Under the pieces are notes generated by a model. It saw only the letters and a list, made by a program, of their open reading frames with translations. It was not told where the DNA came from and made no database searches. Source: CAZAMB01 sp964501365 (GTDB taxonomy: Bacteria > Planctomycetota > Phycisphaerae > UBA1845). Taken from it: DNA of 64,000 bases. The DNA is taken from positions 62,001-126,000 of the forward strand of contig CAZCST010000004.1 of NCBI GenBank assembly GCA_964501365.1. The letters run 5' to 3'. Shown here one piece after another: positions 8,317 to 17,227 of this stretch (the stretch's first letter is position 1; each line of letters begins with the position of its first letter). The translations under genes were made by a program, and so were the position numbers.

Positions 8317-9267
8317 CTATTTCTTCCAGACCAGTCCGTTCCAGCTCAGGTAGGTTCCGGCGGGGAGGTTGTCCAGGATGCGGCCACGATCGTCAAAGAC
8401 TCCGATGACGCGAAACTCGACCTGGTCGGCGGGGACTCCGGACGAAACGCAATCGTGAAATTCGATGTGGGCCGAGCTGTCGCGCGATATCTTTGACAGG
8501 TTCACCATGTAGGCCGGGCCGCGGTTGCCCTTGGAGAGACAGTTCCGCACGACGATATCGACAAAATCGCCGTATTCGGGCTCCACGTCGATGCCCGCTT
8601 GCGGCGACGTTCCGGCCGTGCCCGACAAGAGTGAATCCGCGATCAACAGGTTTTTTCCATTGAGCACGCTGATTCCCTGGCGGAAATTATCGTTGCAGGT
8701 GACGCCGAGGATCTGCACATTTTCGCAGGGCGTGCGCTGGGAAGCCGTAATCAAGGGCCCGATGTAAATTCCGTCGCCACCGCTGGATTCGTATCGCCCG
8801 CCGATGATTGCGATGTTCTTGCTGCCTCGAATGGTGACGACGTGACGCCACTCCGAGGATTTGTAGAGTTTTTCGTCCTGATAATCGTCCTTGCGCATTT
8901 TGAATGTGCATTCGTCGGCCTGGATGACGACATTCTCGACTCCGGCAATCACCACGAGTGCGTCGTCAATACCTCGAAACGCGCCCTTGGCGGCCGAAAC
9001 CCGCGTGCCTGGAGCAAATCGCAAATTCAGGTTGGATCGCAGAAGCAGCGGCAGGTCGAGAACATATTCGCCGTAAGGCACGTCGATAGTCGCCCCGGGC
9101 CGGTCGACGATTGACTGAAGGGTGGGGGCCTTTGGAAAGCCGGTGGCGGATACCCTTGGCGCAGCCATGCCCACCGGTTCCGCCTGTTGCGCGTAAACCG
9201 TGGGAGAGCCTGTGCAAATTAGAAGGCCCAACACGAATCGGATTCGTGTGCGGTTGGGTTTGTGCAC
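8317..9267 (-). CDS. Secreted right-handed parallel beta-helix protein
   Basis: 316 residues with an N-terminal signal peptide ending near VYAQQ. The body shows regularly spaced short strands typical of pectate-lyase-like right-handed beta-helices (NLRFAPGTRVSA, VVIAGVENVVIQADECTF, VVTIRGSKNIAIIGGRYESS, NVQILGVTCNDNF, GISVLNGKNLLIADSLL). An opening motif, TIDVPYGEYVLDLPLLL, matches the NosD/glycosyl-hydrolase-28-like start. Secreted carbohydrate-binding or lyase functions are typical of the fold, but I see no unambiguous catalytic residues. It is on the same strand as the FG-GAP gene, upstream of it, and both lie between repeats R1 and R2. Confidence 0.75.
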   Translation of the reverse strand: MHKPNRTRIRFVLGLLICTGSPTVYAQQAEPVGMAAPRVSATGFPKAPTLQSIVDRPGATIDVPYGEYVLDLPLLLRSNLNLRFAPGTRVSAAKGAFRGIDDALVVIAGVENVVIQADECTFKMRKDDYQDEKLYKSSEWRHVVTIRGSKNIAIIGGRYESSGGDGIYIGPLITASQRTPCENVQILGVTCNDNFRQGISVLNGKNLLIADSLLSGTAGTSPQAGIDVEPEYGDFVDIVVRNCLSKGNRGPAYMVNLSKISRDSSAHIEFHDCVSSGVPADQVEFRVIGVFDDRGRILDNLPAGTYLSWNGLVWKK

Positions 9268-10231
9268 TTCGTGATTCCTTCAGCGCGCCTGCGATGATTC
9301 CGCATGGCCGGCGCGAACGGGCTTGCATACTCGTGACGTAGGTAACGATTATCTTGATGATGCCGGGCAGGACCGTTGTGCTTCCTTCACCTCGACGCTG
9401 CGGCATATCAGCCAGCTTACTGCTGCGAGTTATCATAGCGGGTTGTTTGGGGAAAATGAAGGGGGGCCCATGCAGAAATACTGATGAAAGGGGGCGATTG
9501 GTACACACTCCAGAAGCATCCAAAAGTCCAAAAATCCAAGTGAAGACGAGCTTAAAACGGAGAGTGGAAGCAGGTGGCCGAAATCGCGAGAGACGGGCTC
9601 TGGCCTTGGATTCGCCAGTCTTGACTTTGGATTGGTTTGGAAAAGTACGGTCTTTTGGGTTGTGGTAGGCATATGTTTTGGTGCGGAGTAGGGACGAGAG
9701 CCTCCACCGTTTCTGTCCATCACCTTGGATCGCAAGTGCTGCGCGAGGGGAAAGCTTGCGGTGTGCGATCAGGAGGTTGGATGCATTAAGAAATTGTGGT
9801 CTGTGTTTCTGTGGGGCTGCCGGGCACGACCGCGGTATTTCCTTTGCTTGGACGTCGCTTTAACCGTTCATGCCACCTTTATGCATGCAAATGTCGCGTC
9901 TTCCGAAATGACGACAGGTGGTGCGTCAAATCCCGCACAGAAGAGTCACCCAGAATCGCGCGGAATGCCATTTCCATATGAGGATGCTCGTGCCAGTCCA
10001 TTGACCCTGCGCCGTTGCGGACTTATACACAATTGGAGAGCGTTGGCCGGAGATGTTGGCGCAAATTAAATTTCCGTGCCGTCCAGTTTGGATGCATTGC
10101 GTAACCGTGTGCGGCACTGAAACTCGTGCAGGCGGCGCACGCAACAACGATCGATCGTGTCTTGTTGGTGCAGACAGAAGAGTGTGAGTGGAAATCACGC
10201 CAGGGTTTTTTTATTTGGAGGTTTACAAGAG
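9268..10231. other. Long intergenic region (about 960 bases)
   Basis: It holds direct repeat copy R2 (9632-9785), presumably divergent promoters for the beta-helix gene and the cytochrome lipoprotein, and a faint GTGCG/CGCAC hairpin near 9921 that could be a further decayed REP-like copy. Frames here have no ribosome sites and no recognisable domains. Confidence 0.55.
9632..9785 (+). repeat. Degenerate long direct repeat, copy R2
   Basis: The partner of 6440-6625 in the same orientation. Block order is preserved through the terminal TGCGATCAGGAGGTTGG. Confidence 0.65.
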
Positions 10232-10918
10232 ATGACGAGAACTGAAACATTGATTCGGTACGGCGCGTTGCTTTGTGTACTTGCATTTGTTCCGCTGAAC
10301 ATGGGCGGTTGCATTTTCCCAATTAGCGACGCCTGCACAGGCGTGGACACTGATGACGGTGATCCTTGCACGGCAGACGCCTGCGCCGTGACAAACGGCC
10401 AGCCCGTCGTTTCCAACACGCCGATTGCCAATTGTTGCGAAATTGCTGCCGACTGTAACGACGACAACTCATGTACGACGGATGCCTGCACCCAAATCGA
10501 CGCCACGACCGGCGCCGGTACTTGTGCGCACGTTTCCATCGGTAGCGACTGCTGCAGCGATGACAGCGACTGTGGTGCCGGGAATGTTTGCACGAATGGA
10601 AACTGTGTTGCGGATAACACGAACGACAATGGCAACGGTAACGACAATACAAACGGAAATGACAACGGGAACACCAATGGTAACGACAACGGTAACGGCG
10701 GCACCGGCGATGCGCAGGCCGGCCAGACGTTTTACACTGCTAACGGTTGTGCAGGATGTCACGGCGCCGACGCGTCGGGTGGCGTAGGTCCCAACATCCA
10801 GGGTGAGTCCGCCGACGAAATCTTTAGCGCGCTCACTGGCGGCAGTCACCCCATCACAATTAGTACCCTGACCGAGCAACAGGCCGCCGACCTGGCCGCC
10901 TATCTGGCGACTTTCTAA
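10232..10918 (+). CDS. Lipoprotein c-type cytochrome with Cys-rich and Asn/Gly/Asp linker regions
   Basis: The start at 10232 is fixed by a GGAGGT ribosome site (10217-10222). The 228-residue product has a lipobox (LNMGGC, Cys27), then Cys-rich segments of the type DDGDPCTADAC and SDCGAGNVCTNGNC (residues about 33-125). An Asn/Gly/Asp linker of about 30 residues follows, and finally a monohaem cytochrome c domain with CAGCH (about 173-177). It is probably anchored to a membrane facing the periplasm and transfers electrons. A strong terminator follows. No oxidase or dehydrogenase partner is adjacent; the cbb3 operon is 11 kb away. Confidence 0.8.
   Translation: MTRTETLIRYGALLCVLAFVPLNMGGCIFPISDACTGVDTDDGDPCTADACAVTNGQPVVSNTPIANCCEIAADCNDDNSCTTDACTQIDATTGAGTCAHVSIGSDCCSDDSDCGAGNVCTNGNCVADNTNDNGNGNDNTNGNDNGNTNGNDNGNGGTGDAQAGQTFYTANGCAGCHGADASGGVGPNIQGESADEIFSALTGGSHPITISTLTEQQAADLAAYLATF
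10611..10700 (+). repeat. Low-complexity Asn/Asp/Gly coding repeat
   Basis: Short AAC/GAC/GGC-rich units encode alternating N, D, G and T between the Cys-rich and haem domains. It acts as a flexible linker and is prone to slippage at DNA level. Confidence 0.7.
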
Positions 10919-10964
10919 TTCGCGATTTTCCTGCCCTCGATTCAGGGTGGATGGCTGTACAACG

Positions 10965-10993
10965 AGGCGCTGCTGGAAAGCAGCGCCTTTTTT
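10965..10993 (+). terminator. Strong terminator after the cytochrome lipoprotein
   Basis: A perfect ten-pair stem (AGGCGCTGCT / AGCAGCGCCT) with a GGAA tetraloop and six T. Confidence 0.95.
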
Positions 10994-11123
10994 GCGCGCC
11001 GAATTCCGAGGGACGTTTTCCCGGTCGGCGGCAGCGTGCTCAATCAGTCCGGGTGGTTCGCTTTGCACATAAGCGATCAGCGGGCCGGCGGGGAACCCAC
11101 CGGGCAAAGGTCGCCGCAAATAA

Positions 11124-12386
11124 TCATAGGGCCTTGGAGGCAATGTCGCGGCGGAAGTGTGCGCCGTCGAAGTGGATGCGGATGACGGCCTCGTAGGCGC
11201 GGTGCTGAGCCTCGCGGATTGTGGGGGCCAGCGCAGTGATGCCGAGGACTCGGCCACCCGCGGTCAGCACGAGATGTTCGAGCATCTTCGTCCCTGCATG
11301 GTAAACGCTGACGTTGGGCAACGGGGCGGCGTCGAGGCCTTGAATGACTTTGCCGGAATCGTAGGGGCCCGGATAGCCCCCCGCGGTCATCACCACACAA
11401 ACGGCTGCCCCTTCCTTCCAGCGGACGTCAGCGTCGGCGAGGCGGCCATCGACGACGGCCTCCAGCAAATCGAGCAGATCGACGTCGAGTCTCGGCACGA
11501 TCACCTGCGTTTCGGGGTCGCCGAACCGACAGTTGAATTCGAGGACCTTGGGCCCGGCGGCCGTCAGCATGAGGCCGGCGTAGAGAACGCCGCGGAACGG
11601 TGCACCGTCCTGCCGAAGGGCGTCGACGATGGGCACGAAGACATCTCGCTCGACGATCTTGAGAATGTTGGGCGTGGCGATCGGGGTCGGGCTGTAGGCG
11701 CCCATGCCGCCGGTGTTGGGGCCGGTGTCGCCGTCGTTTGCGGCCTTGTGGTCCTGGGCGGATTCGAGGACGTAGATGGTGCGATCATCGATGAGCGCAT
11801 GGACGGAAAGCTCCTGGCCTTTCAGGAGTTCTTCAACGACGACGGTGTTGCCGGCGTCGCCGAATTCGCGTTTGACCATGATGCGTTCGAGGGCGATGAG
11901 TGCGTCGGCAGGGTCGTGGCAGACGACGACGCCCTTTCCTGCGGCGAGGCCGGAAGCTTTCACCACCATGCCGGAGTCGCGCGAGGCGACGTAGACCCTG
12001 GCGTCTTCAAATCGGGTGAAGATGCGGGCCTCGGCGGTGGGGACGGAGGCGCGTTTCATGAGTTGCTTGGCGTAGGCCTTGTCGCCTTCGATGCGGGCGG
12101 CTTCCCTGGTGGGGCCGAAGATTCGAAGGCCCGCATTCTGGAATTGATTGACGATTCCGGCGCAGAGCGGGGCCTCTGGTCCGACGATGGTGAGGTCGAT
12201 GTTCTGCCCGCGTGCGAAGGCGAGGAGGCTTGCGATGTCATCGGCGGCGATGGGAATATTTTTGGCTAGGGCGGCCGTGCCGGCGTTTCCGGGGGCGCAG
12301 CAAATGCGCGGAGATCGAGGCGACTTCGCAATAGCGGCAGCCAGCGCGTGTTCGCGTCCGCCGCTTCCGATGATGAGGACGTTCAT
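11124..12386 (-). CDS. purD: Phosphoribosylamine-glycine ligase (GARS)
   Basis: This is the second step of purine synthesis: ATP-dependent joining of phosphoribosylamine and glycine in the cytosol. The ATG at 12386 gives 420 residues, the normal length, and starts directly at the family's N-terminus (MNVLIIGSGGREHALA). Other landmarks are GPEAPL, the ATP-grasp lysine region VVKASGLAAGKGVVVC, TGGMGAYSP, and the metal-binding EFNCRFGDPETQ. An upstream extension to 12539 is only antisense of tRNA-fMet. It is convergent with the cytochrome gene and divergent from the tRNA. Confidence 0.93.
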   Translation of the reverse strand: MNVLIIGSGGREHALAAAIAKSPRSPRICCAPGNAGTAALAKNIPIAADDIASLLAFARGQNIDLTIVGPEAPLCAGIVNQFQNAGLRIFGPTREAARIEGDKAYAKQLMKRASVPTAEARIFTRFEDARVYVASRDSGMVVKASGLAAGKGVVVCHDPADALIALERIMVKREFGDAGNTVVVEELLKGQELSVHALIDDRTIYVLESAQDHKAANDGDTGPNTGGMGAYSPTPIATPNILKIVERDVFVPIVDALRQDGAPFRGVLYAGLMLTAAGPKVLEFNCRFGDPETQVIVPRLDVDLLDLLEAVVDGRLADADVRWKEGAAVCVVMTAGGYPGPYDSGKVIQGLDAAPLPNVSVYHAGTKMLEHLVLTAGGRVLGITALAPTIREAQHRAYEAVIRIHFDGAHFRRDIASKAL

Positions 12387-12434
12387 GGATGCATGTTGAG
12401 GGCGGGAGTCGCGTGCGTCAAAGTGGAGTTTGGC

Positions 12435-12463
12435 TTGACACTCCACTGGTGGCGTAGTACGGT
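12435..12463 (+). promoter_or_regulatory. Sigma-70-type promoter of tRNA-fMet
   Basis: TTGACA at 12435-12440, a 17-base spacer, then TACGGT at 12458-12463, 12 bases before the tRNA 5' end. The -35 box is perfect and the -10 box partial. Confidence 0.7.
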
Positions 12464-12475
12464 GCGATCTGAGAA

Positions 12476-12548
12476 TGCGGGGTAGAGCAGTTGGCAGCTC
12501 GTCGGGCTCATAACCCGGAGGTCGTTGGTTCGAGTCCAACCCCCGCTA
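12476..12548 (+). tRNA. Initiator tRNA-fMet (CAT anticodon)
   Basis: A 73-base cloverleaf: acceptor 12476-12482 / 12541-12547, D-arm GAGC/GCTC, anticodon loop CTCATAA at 12507-12513, T-arm GTTGG/CCAAC with TTCGAGT, and discriminator A at 12548; CCA is not encoded. Initiator hallmarks are the unpaired first base (T1 opposite T72) and three consecutive G-C pairs in the anticodon stem (GGG/CCC). Its 3' part and flank are duplicated elsewhere in the window. Confidence 0.95.
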
Positions 12549-12564
12549 ATGGCACAAGGCTCGA

Positions 12565-12594
12565 AAGGACCGTCAGTTATGGCGGTCCTTTTTT
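12565..12594 (+). terminator. Terminator of tRNA-fMet
   Basis: A perfect eight-pair stem (AAGGACCG / CGGTCCTT), ten-base loop and T-run. The right arm and T-run are also part of the dispersed repeat. Confidence 0.92.
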
Positions 12595-12653
12595 GTTGTT
12601 CACAGCGGCGGAAAAAGGCCAGGGAGCGTCTGGGGAGCGTTTGGGGCTGTCGA
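12582..12653 (+). repeat. tRNA-fMet 3'-flank repeat, copy A
   Basis: This 72-base segment, from the terminator's right arm onward, matches copy B (15468-15539) at 68 of 72 positions, including 47 consecutive identical bases (12600-12646 versus 15486-15532). A and B directly flank the kinase-TPR gene. The rest of the 258-base gap before that gene holds nothing recognisable. Confidence 0.85.
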
Positions 12654-12806
12654 GCAACCCTGCAAGCAGCATCTGCTTAGGAAGAAAACTTTACCACAAT
12701 ACTCTACTCACCTCTGAAGCCGCGGCGTGGACTGTGAAGAGGGTTTTTTCAATCAGAAAGTGATGCCGATGACGGGCGGCTCGGAGAGGGGCCGATGCCG
12801 CTTCGC

Positions 12807-15317
12807 TTACGGGCGCGGGCCTGATGGGCGCGACGGTGATTCGGTCGGCAACGGCGGGAGTTCGGCGAGCTTGGCGCGGTAGGGCGCGGCGGTGTCTTCC
12901 TTACCCCACTTGGTATAGAGGTCAACCAGCCGGGCGAGGGTTTCGCGATAGTACACCAGCTTGCGGAATTGCTCACGGCTGAAAAACTCGTACGCGGCCA
13001 ATAGGTGTGTTTCCGCCTCGTCGAAGCGTCCCAAAGCGGTCAGGCATTCGCCGTAATCCATATGCGATATCGCCAAGCTCCTTGGGTCCACCTTTGCTGC
13101 CGCCGCCAACTCGAAGAAGGACCTGAACAACTCTTCCCCTTCAGTTGCTTTTCCTTGGCGAAGAAGGCTCAAGGCGAGCGTCTCCTGAGTAGCGGGGAAT
13201 AGGTCAGTGCTTTCTCTTCCGGACCTTTTCAGGGCATCCCAGGCTTGGCGAGCGATCGGCTCGGCGTCGGCCGGGCGGCCTGCACGGACCAAGGGGTCGG
13301 CGAAGGCGTTCTTGCTGAGCAGTGTGTCAGGATGCTCCTCGCCCAAAACCCGCCGTGAAGTCTCAAGTGCCGTTCGGGCAATCTCTTCGGCTTCGATGTA
13401 CTTGCCTTGGTCGGTGAGCACCCTTGAAAGGTCTCGCATTCTGTCGATCGTGACGGGATGCTCTTCGCCGAGGACGCGACGTGACGATTCGAGCGCTTTT
13501 CGGGCCAGCTTTTCTTCCTTGGTGCCTCCACCGACCGATGCCAGACTAGACATGAAGCGTAATGTCTCAGGATGATCGTCACCGAGTGCGCGGCGCGAGG
13601 TCTCGAGGCCCTCTTGGAGCAACGATGCAGACTCCGTATCATTGCCTGTGTATTGAAGGGAGGTCGCAAGACACCTCATCAACTGCAGGGTGATGCGGTG
13701 TTCATTCCCCAGCTCCTTCCGGGCAATCTCTAGGCCATCTTTGGCGATCTTGGCAGATTCAACGTCTCTGTTCTGGTTGGAAATCGCCCTGGCAAGGCGG
13801 ACGACAAGGGCGAGCGTTTGGGGGTTGCCTTCGCCCAGGACCCGTCGGGAAGTTTCCAAGGCAGTCCGGGCCTCCTTTTCCGCTTCGGCATACCGTCCCT
13901 GGGAGTTCAGCAGATACGCCAGCCACTGTTTGGCCGCCAGCGAATCGGGATGCTGCGGCCCGAGCACGGCGTCGAGCACGGTGGATGCGGTGGTGAGGTG
14001 TGGCTCGGCTTGATCGTATAGACCCAGGTTCGTGAGGGTCCGGCCGATGGTCATGCGGATGGCCGCGCCGAGGGCTGGCTGCTGGGCGAAGGCATGTGCT
14101 GCCCGCGCGGCGGCGGCGTCCAATGCGTCGCGCACGGTGAGCGTACTGCCCTTGGCTTTTTCCGGATCAGGCAGGGTCAGCATATCTTCGAGCAGGAAAT
14201 CGCTGATAGCGGCAGCCTTGGCCTCGGCGGCCAATGCCCGGTCCCGTTCTTTGCGGGCGCTTACGTAAAGCGTGGAGCTGACCACGATCCCCACCGACAG
14301 AATTGCGAAAGTCGCGGCCAGCGAAGCCGCCAGCCCCCGATTGCGGCGGATGAAAACACGGAATTGATAGACAAGGCTGGGCGGGCGGGCGACGATGGCC
14401 TCTCCGGCCAGGTACCGCCGGATATCCTGGGCCAGCTCCAGCGCCGACTGGTATCTGCGGTCGCGGTCCTTTTCCAGGGCTTTGAACACCACCGTCTCGA
14501 TGTCGCCGCGCAGACTCGCGTCGGTGGCGCTGAGGCGGGTGGGCATCTGCTCGCGAATAATGCGGGTGCTGTCGACGATGGAACGGCGGCTGACCTCGTA
14601 GGGGAGGTCGCCGGCCAGCAACTCGTAGAGCACAACGCCCAGCGAATAGACATCGCTGCGGATGTCCAGATCGTGCGGGTCGCCCTCGCACTGTTCCGGG
14701 GACATGTATTGAAGCGTGCCGACGAGTTGCCCGATGTCGGTCTGGAGGGTGGCCACGGCCAGATCAGAGTCGGTGCCGCGGGCCACGCCGAAGTCGATGA
14801 CCTTCACGTCGCCGTGGGAGTCCACCAGGATGTTCCCCGGCTTCAAGTCGCGGTGGATGATCCCCTTCTGGTGGCCGTGGTGGACGGCGTCGCATACGTG
14901 GGCGAAGAGCTCCAGCCGCCGGCGATGGTCGAGCTTTTTGTTCTTAACGAAGTCGGTGATGGGGCGGGCGTTGGGAATGTACTCCATGGCGAAGTACGGG
15001 AGCTGCGCCCCGTTGTCGATGAATGTGCCCGCCTCGTAGACCTGGGCGATGCCGGGGTGGCGCAGCCGGGCCAGAATCTGCGATTCGTATTCGAAGCGCC
15101 GCAAGGCCGAGCGAGAAGCGATCCCCGCCCGCATGACCTTGATGGCCACTACGCGTCGTGGGTTTTCCTGCGTGCCCTGGTAGACGGTGCCCATGCCGCC
15201 CGAGGCCAGCATGCTCTTGATGTGGAAGCTGCCGATGCGATCCGGGATTCGGGTGTCGGCAGATGAGGGGGGCGTTACTAAGGACTCAGTGGGCGGGGGG
15301 CCGTCGCGTTCGGTCAT
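12807..15317 (-). CDS. Membrane Ser/Thr protein kinase with C-terminal TPR array
   Basis: 836 residues. A Hanks-type kinase domain occupies roughly 30-310, with Gly loop LASGGMGTVYQG, catalytic Lys60 in VVAIK, HRDLKPGNIL, DFGVARG and MSPEQ. One transmembrane helix follows at about 330-352 (GLAASLAATFAILSVGIVV). The C-terminal part is a long array of TPR units of kinesin-light-chain type, with repeated motifs like ALETSRRVLGEEHPDT. The kinase domain faces the cytoplasm, so the TPR array is presumably outside. This architecture is common in planctomycetes. Unlike the gene at 41010 it has no ECF sigma partner, and it is framed by 72-base direct repeats, suggesting insertion. Confidence 0.88.
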   Translation of the reverse strand: MTERDGPPPTESLVTPPSSADTRIPDRIGSFHIKSMLASGGMGTVYQGTQENPRRVVAIKVMRAGIASRSALRRFEYESQILARLRHPGIAQVYEAGTFIDNGAQLPYFAMEYIPNARPITDFVKNKKLDHRRRLELFAHVCDAVHHGHQKGIIHRDLKPGNILVDSHGDVKVIDFGVARGTDSDLAVATLQTDIGQLVGTLQYMSPEQCEGDPHDLDIRSDVYSLGVVLYELLAGDLPYEVSRRSIVDSTRIIREQMPTRLSATDASLRGDIETVVFKALEKDRDRRYQSALELAQDIRRYLAGEAIVARPPSLVYQFRVFIRRNRGLAASLAATFAILSVGIVVSSTLYVSARKERDRALAAEAKAAAISDFLLEDMLTLPDPEKAKGSTLTVRDALDAAAARAAHAFAQQPALGAAIRMTIGRTLTNLGLYDQAEPHLTTASTVLDAVLGPQHPDSLAAKQWLAYLLNSQGRYAEAEKEARTALETSRRVLGEGNPQTLALVVRLARAISNQNRDVESAKIAKDGLEIARKELGNEHRITLQLMRCLATSLQYTGNDTESASLLQEGLETSRRALGDDHPETLRFMSSLASVGGGTKEEKLARKALESSRRVLGEEHPVTIDRMRDLSRVLTDQGKYIEAEEIARTALETSRRVLGEEHPDTLLSKNAFADPLVRAGRPADAEPIARQAWDALKRSGRESTDLFPATQETLALSLLRQGKATEGEELFRSFFELAAAAKVDPRSLAISHMDYGECLTALGRFDEAETHLLAAYEFFSREQFRKLVYYRETLARLVDLYTKWGKEDTAAPYRAKLAELPPLPTESPSRPSGPRP

Positions 15318-15467
15318 AGTTCAGTCGCCAGCAATTCCCAAGGACGTGTGGCCAATTGCGCTCAGACGATGGTTCAACCGAGAGGATATCATATGCGCCG
15401 GGGGAACAGGATCAATCACCGTTTTCTTCAAATGGGAATGGTGCACGCGCAACTTTCGCAGAATATA

Positions 15468-15539
15468 GCGGTCCTTTTTCTTTGCTCACAGCGGCGGAAA
15501 AAGGCCAGGGAGCGTCTGGGGAGCGTTTGGGGCGGTCGA
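15468..15539 (+). repeat. tRNA-fMet 3'-flank repeat, copy B
   Basis: A near-identical direct copy of 12582-12653, lying upstream of the kinase-TPR gene start. The left terminator arm is missing here. The surrounding gap (15318-15607) contains no gene. Confidence 0.85.
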
Positions 15540-15607
15540 TGTGCGAGGGCGCCCAAACCGGTCATCCGGCAGATGAGCCAGACGACCGTTTGGTCAATCG
15601 CTATGAA

Positions 15608-17227
15608 TCATCTGCGGGTCTTTGTTGGCGGCTCACGAATGAGGACGAACTGCCGGTTGACGATGAAGTTCGAAGGAGTGAGCGTTTTGGGATCGTCCAG
15701 GTACCCCGCGCCGAAGATGACTGCCGGAGGAATGAGCTTGGCTGCCACGAAGTTGTCGAGACCGATCGGGATCAGCGAAGCCCTGTCGACGTTGAGTTCG
15801 GGCACCCTTGTGATGAGCCGATTTCCCGCTTTGACGGTCGTGGCCGTGATTTCCAATCCATCGTAGGTCACGATTTCGCCGCCCGCATCGTAATGTCCAT
15901 AAAATCGGCCGCGGTAATCGCCGGCGTACTTTCCCCATTTCGAGCGCGGCAAAGTATCGTCCGGCGGTGGCCCGTCCGTGAACGGGTGAAAGACCCTGTA
16001 GACGCACATCGCGGCCTCGTCAGGAGAGGCTGCTCCGTTATAGAGCAGCGATATGGCAAACTTGAAATCGGGCGCCCAAATGAGGCTGCTGCTCGACCCG
16101 AAGACATTTCCGCCGTGCATTCGGAGATTGGCGCCGAAGTAGTCCTGGAGAACCATCACACCGAAGCCATAGAAGATCGGGTCGTCGGTCTGCGTGTCGA
16201 CCAGCGGCGACTGCATCATTTCGGCGGAGGCAGGATTGAGAATCGGGCTCCCGCCATTCATCAGGATCAGGGCAAATCGGGCCAGATCCCGCGCGGTTGC
16301 GAAGCCGAGACCTGCAGGGCCCATGACCCAGTTGTCGTATGCGTCGGGAGCGGCAATCACGTCCTCTCCCGTGAAAATGTCTTCATAGTGCTCGTAGGCG
16401 TAATCCCCGTATGCGAGGACATCGGAGGGCAGCATCGTTGCGGATGTCATTCCGGCCGGACCCCACACGCGTTCCCTCATGTACTGGTTGTACTGCAATC
16501 CGCCGGCACTTTCGGCGATCAGCCCGGCCAGGGAGAAATTTGGATTGCTGTAGTTCCAGAAAGAGCCCGGTGGCGCGTAAAGCGGAATGTTCGACTGACC
16601 CCCCGCCCAGTCGGAAAGAGCCGTCGGCGTTGTCGGCCCGGCCAGACCGTTCCGAAACATGTCATGGTCATAGCGGTCCGGGAACGAGGTAGTATGTGTG
16701 AGCAGGTTCCAGACGGTGATGCTGCTGGATGGCCATGGTCCGGCAACTTGAAACTCGGGGACATATTGCGTGATGGGGGCATCAAGATTGACTCGGCCCA
16801 GTTCGACCTGCTGCATCACCGCCGCCGCAGTCATCATCTTCAGCGTAGAACCGAACCGAAAGACCGTGTCGGTCGTGACAGCTCCGCCCTGGTCCCGGTG
16901 CTTCACGCCATAGGCTTTCTCGTACACGAAAGCGCCGTTTTCGATGATGGCAACCGAGGCGCCAGGTATGCCGGCATCATTCATGGACGATTGAATACAG
17001 CGGTCCACCTTTTCAAATGTTCGGCGCGCCCCTGTAAAGTCGACACGGAAGGGGGCCGCCGGCCTTCGCGCCAGAGCGAGCTCTCGCGAAACCGGGCCGG
17101 ATGGGAAATCGATACGACCGTGAGGGGACGAGATCTCTTGTCCGCCGGCCTGGATCGCCGTCAAGAAACAGACAATCAGATTCGTGAGGACAGTACTGAT
17201 CCGAATTCCAAACGTATTTTCTTTCAT
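15608..17227 (-). CDS. Serine hydrolase of the class C beta-lactamase / S12 family, secreted
   Basis: The ATG at 17227 follows a GGAGGGG ribosome site and opens a signal peptide (MKENTFGIRISTVLTNLIVC...), giving 539 residues; a longer frame to 17434 is rejected. The beta-lactamase-fold domain contains the SxxK motif GSTLKM in FRFGSTLKMMTAA (nucleophile Ser) and the YxN motif YSNPNF, then a C-terminal beta-rich extension of about 150 residues as seen in esterase and D-aminopeptidase relatives. Substrate is unknown: peptidoglycan-peptide hydrolase or esterase are the usual alternatives. No resistance role should be inferred. Confidence 0.82.
   Translation of the reverse strand: MKENTFGIRISTVLTNLIVCFLTAIQAGGQEISSPHGRIDFPSGPVSRELALARRPAAPFRVDFTGARRTFEKVDRCIQSSMNDAGIPGASVAIIENGAFVYEKAYGVKHRDQGGAVTTDTVFRFGSTLKMMTAAAVMQQVELGRVNLDAPITQYVPEFQVAGPWPSSSITVWNLLTHTTSFPDRYDHDMFRNGLAGPTTPTALSDWAGGQSNIPLYAPPGSFWNYSNPNFSLAGLIAESAGGLQYNQYMRERVWGPAGMTSATMLPSDVLAYGDYAYEHYEDIFTGEDVIAAPDAYDNWVMGPAGLGFATARDLARFALILMNGGSPILNPASAEMMQSPLVDTQTDDPIFYGFGVMVLQDYFGANLRMHGGNVFGSSSSLIWAPDFKFAISLLYNGAASPDEAAMCVYRVFHPFTDGPPPDDTLPRSKWGKYAGDYRGRFYGHYDAGGEIVTYDGLEITATTVKAGNRLITRVPELNVDRASLIPIGLDNFVAAKLIPPAVIFGAGYLDDPKTLTPSNFIVNRQFVLIREPPTKTRR

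Noticed and set aside
11157..12269. 370-codon plus-strand frame
   Set aside because: Antisense of purD.
12387..12539. N-terminal extension of purD containing MDSNQRPPGYEPDELPTALP
   Set aside because: It is the antisense translation of tRNA-fMet, a frequent spurious protein. The family N-terminus begins at 12386.
14094..15266. 390-codon plus-strand frame
   Set aside because: Shadow of the kinase-TPR gene on the other strand; no domain and His/Arg/Val-rich composition typical of antisense frames.
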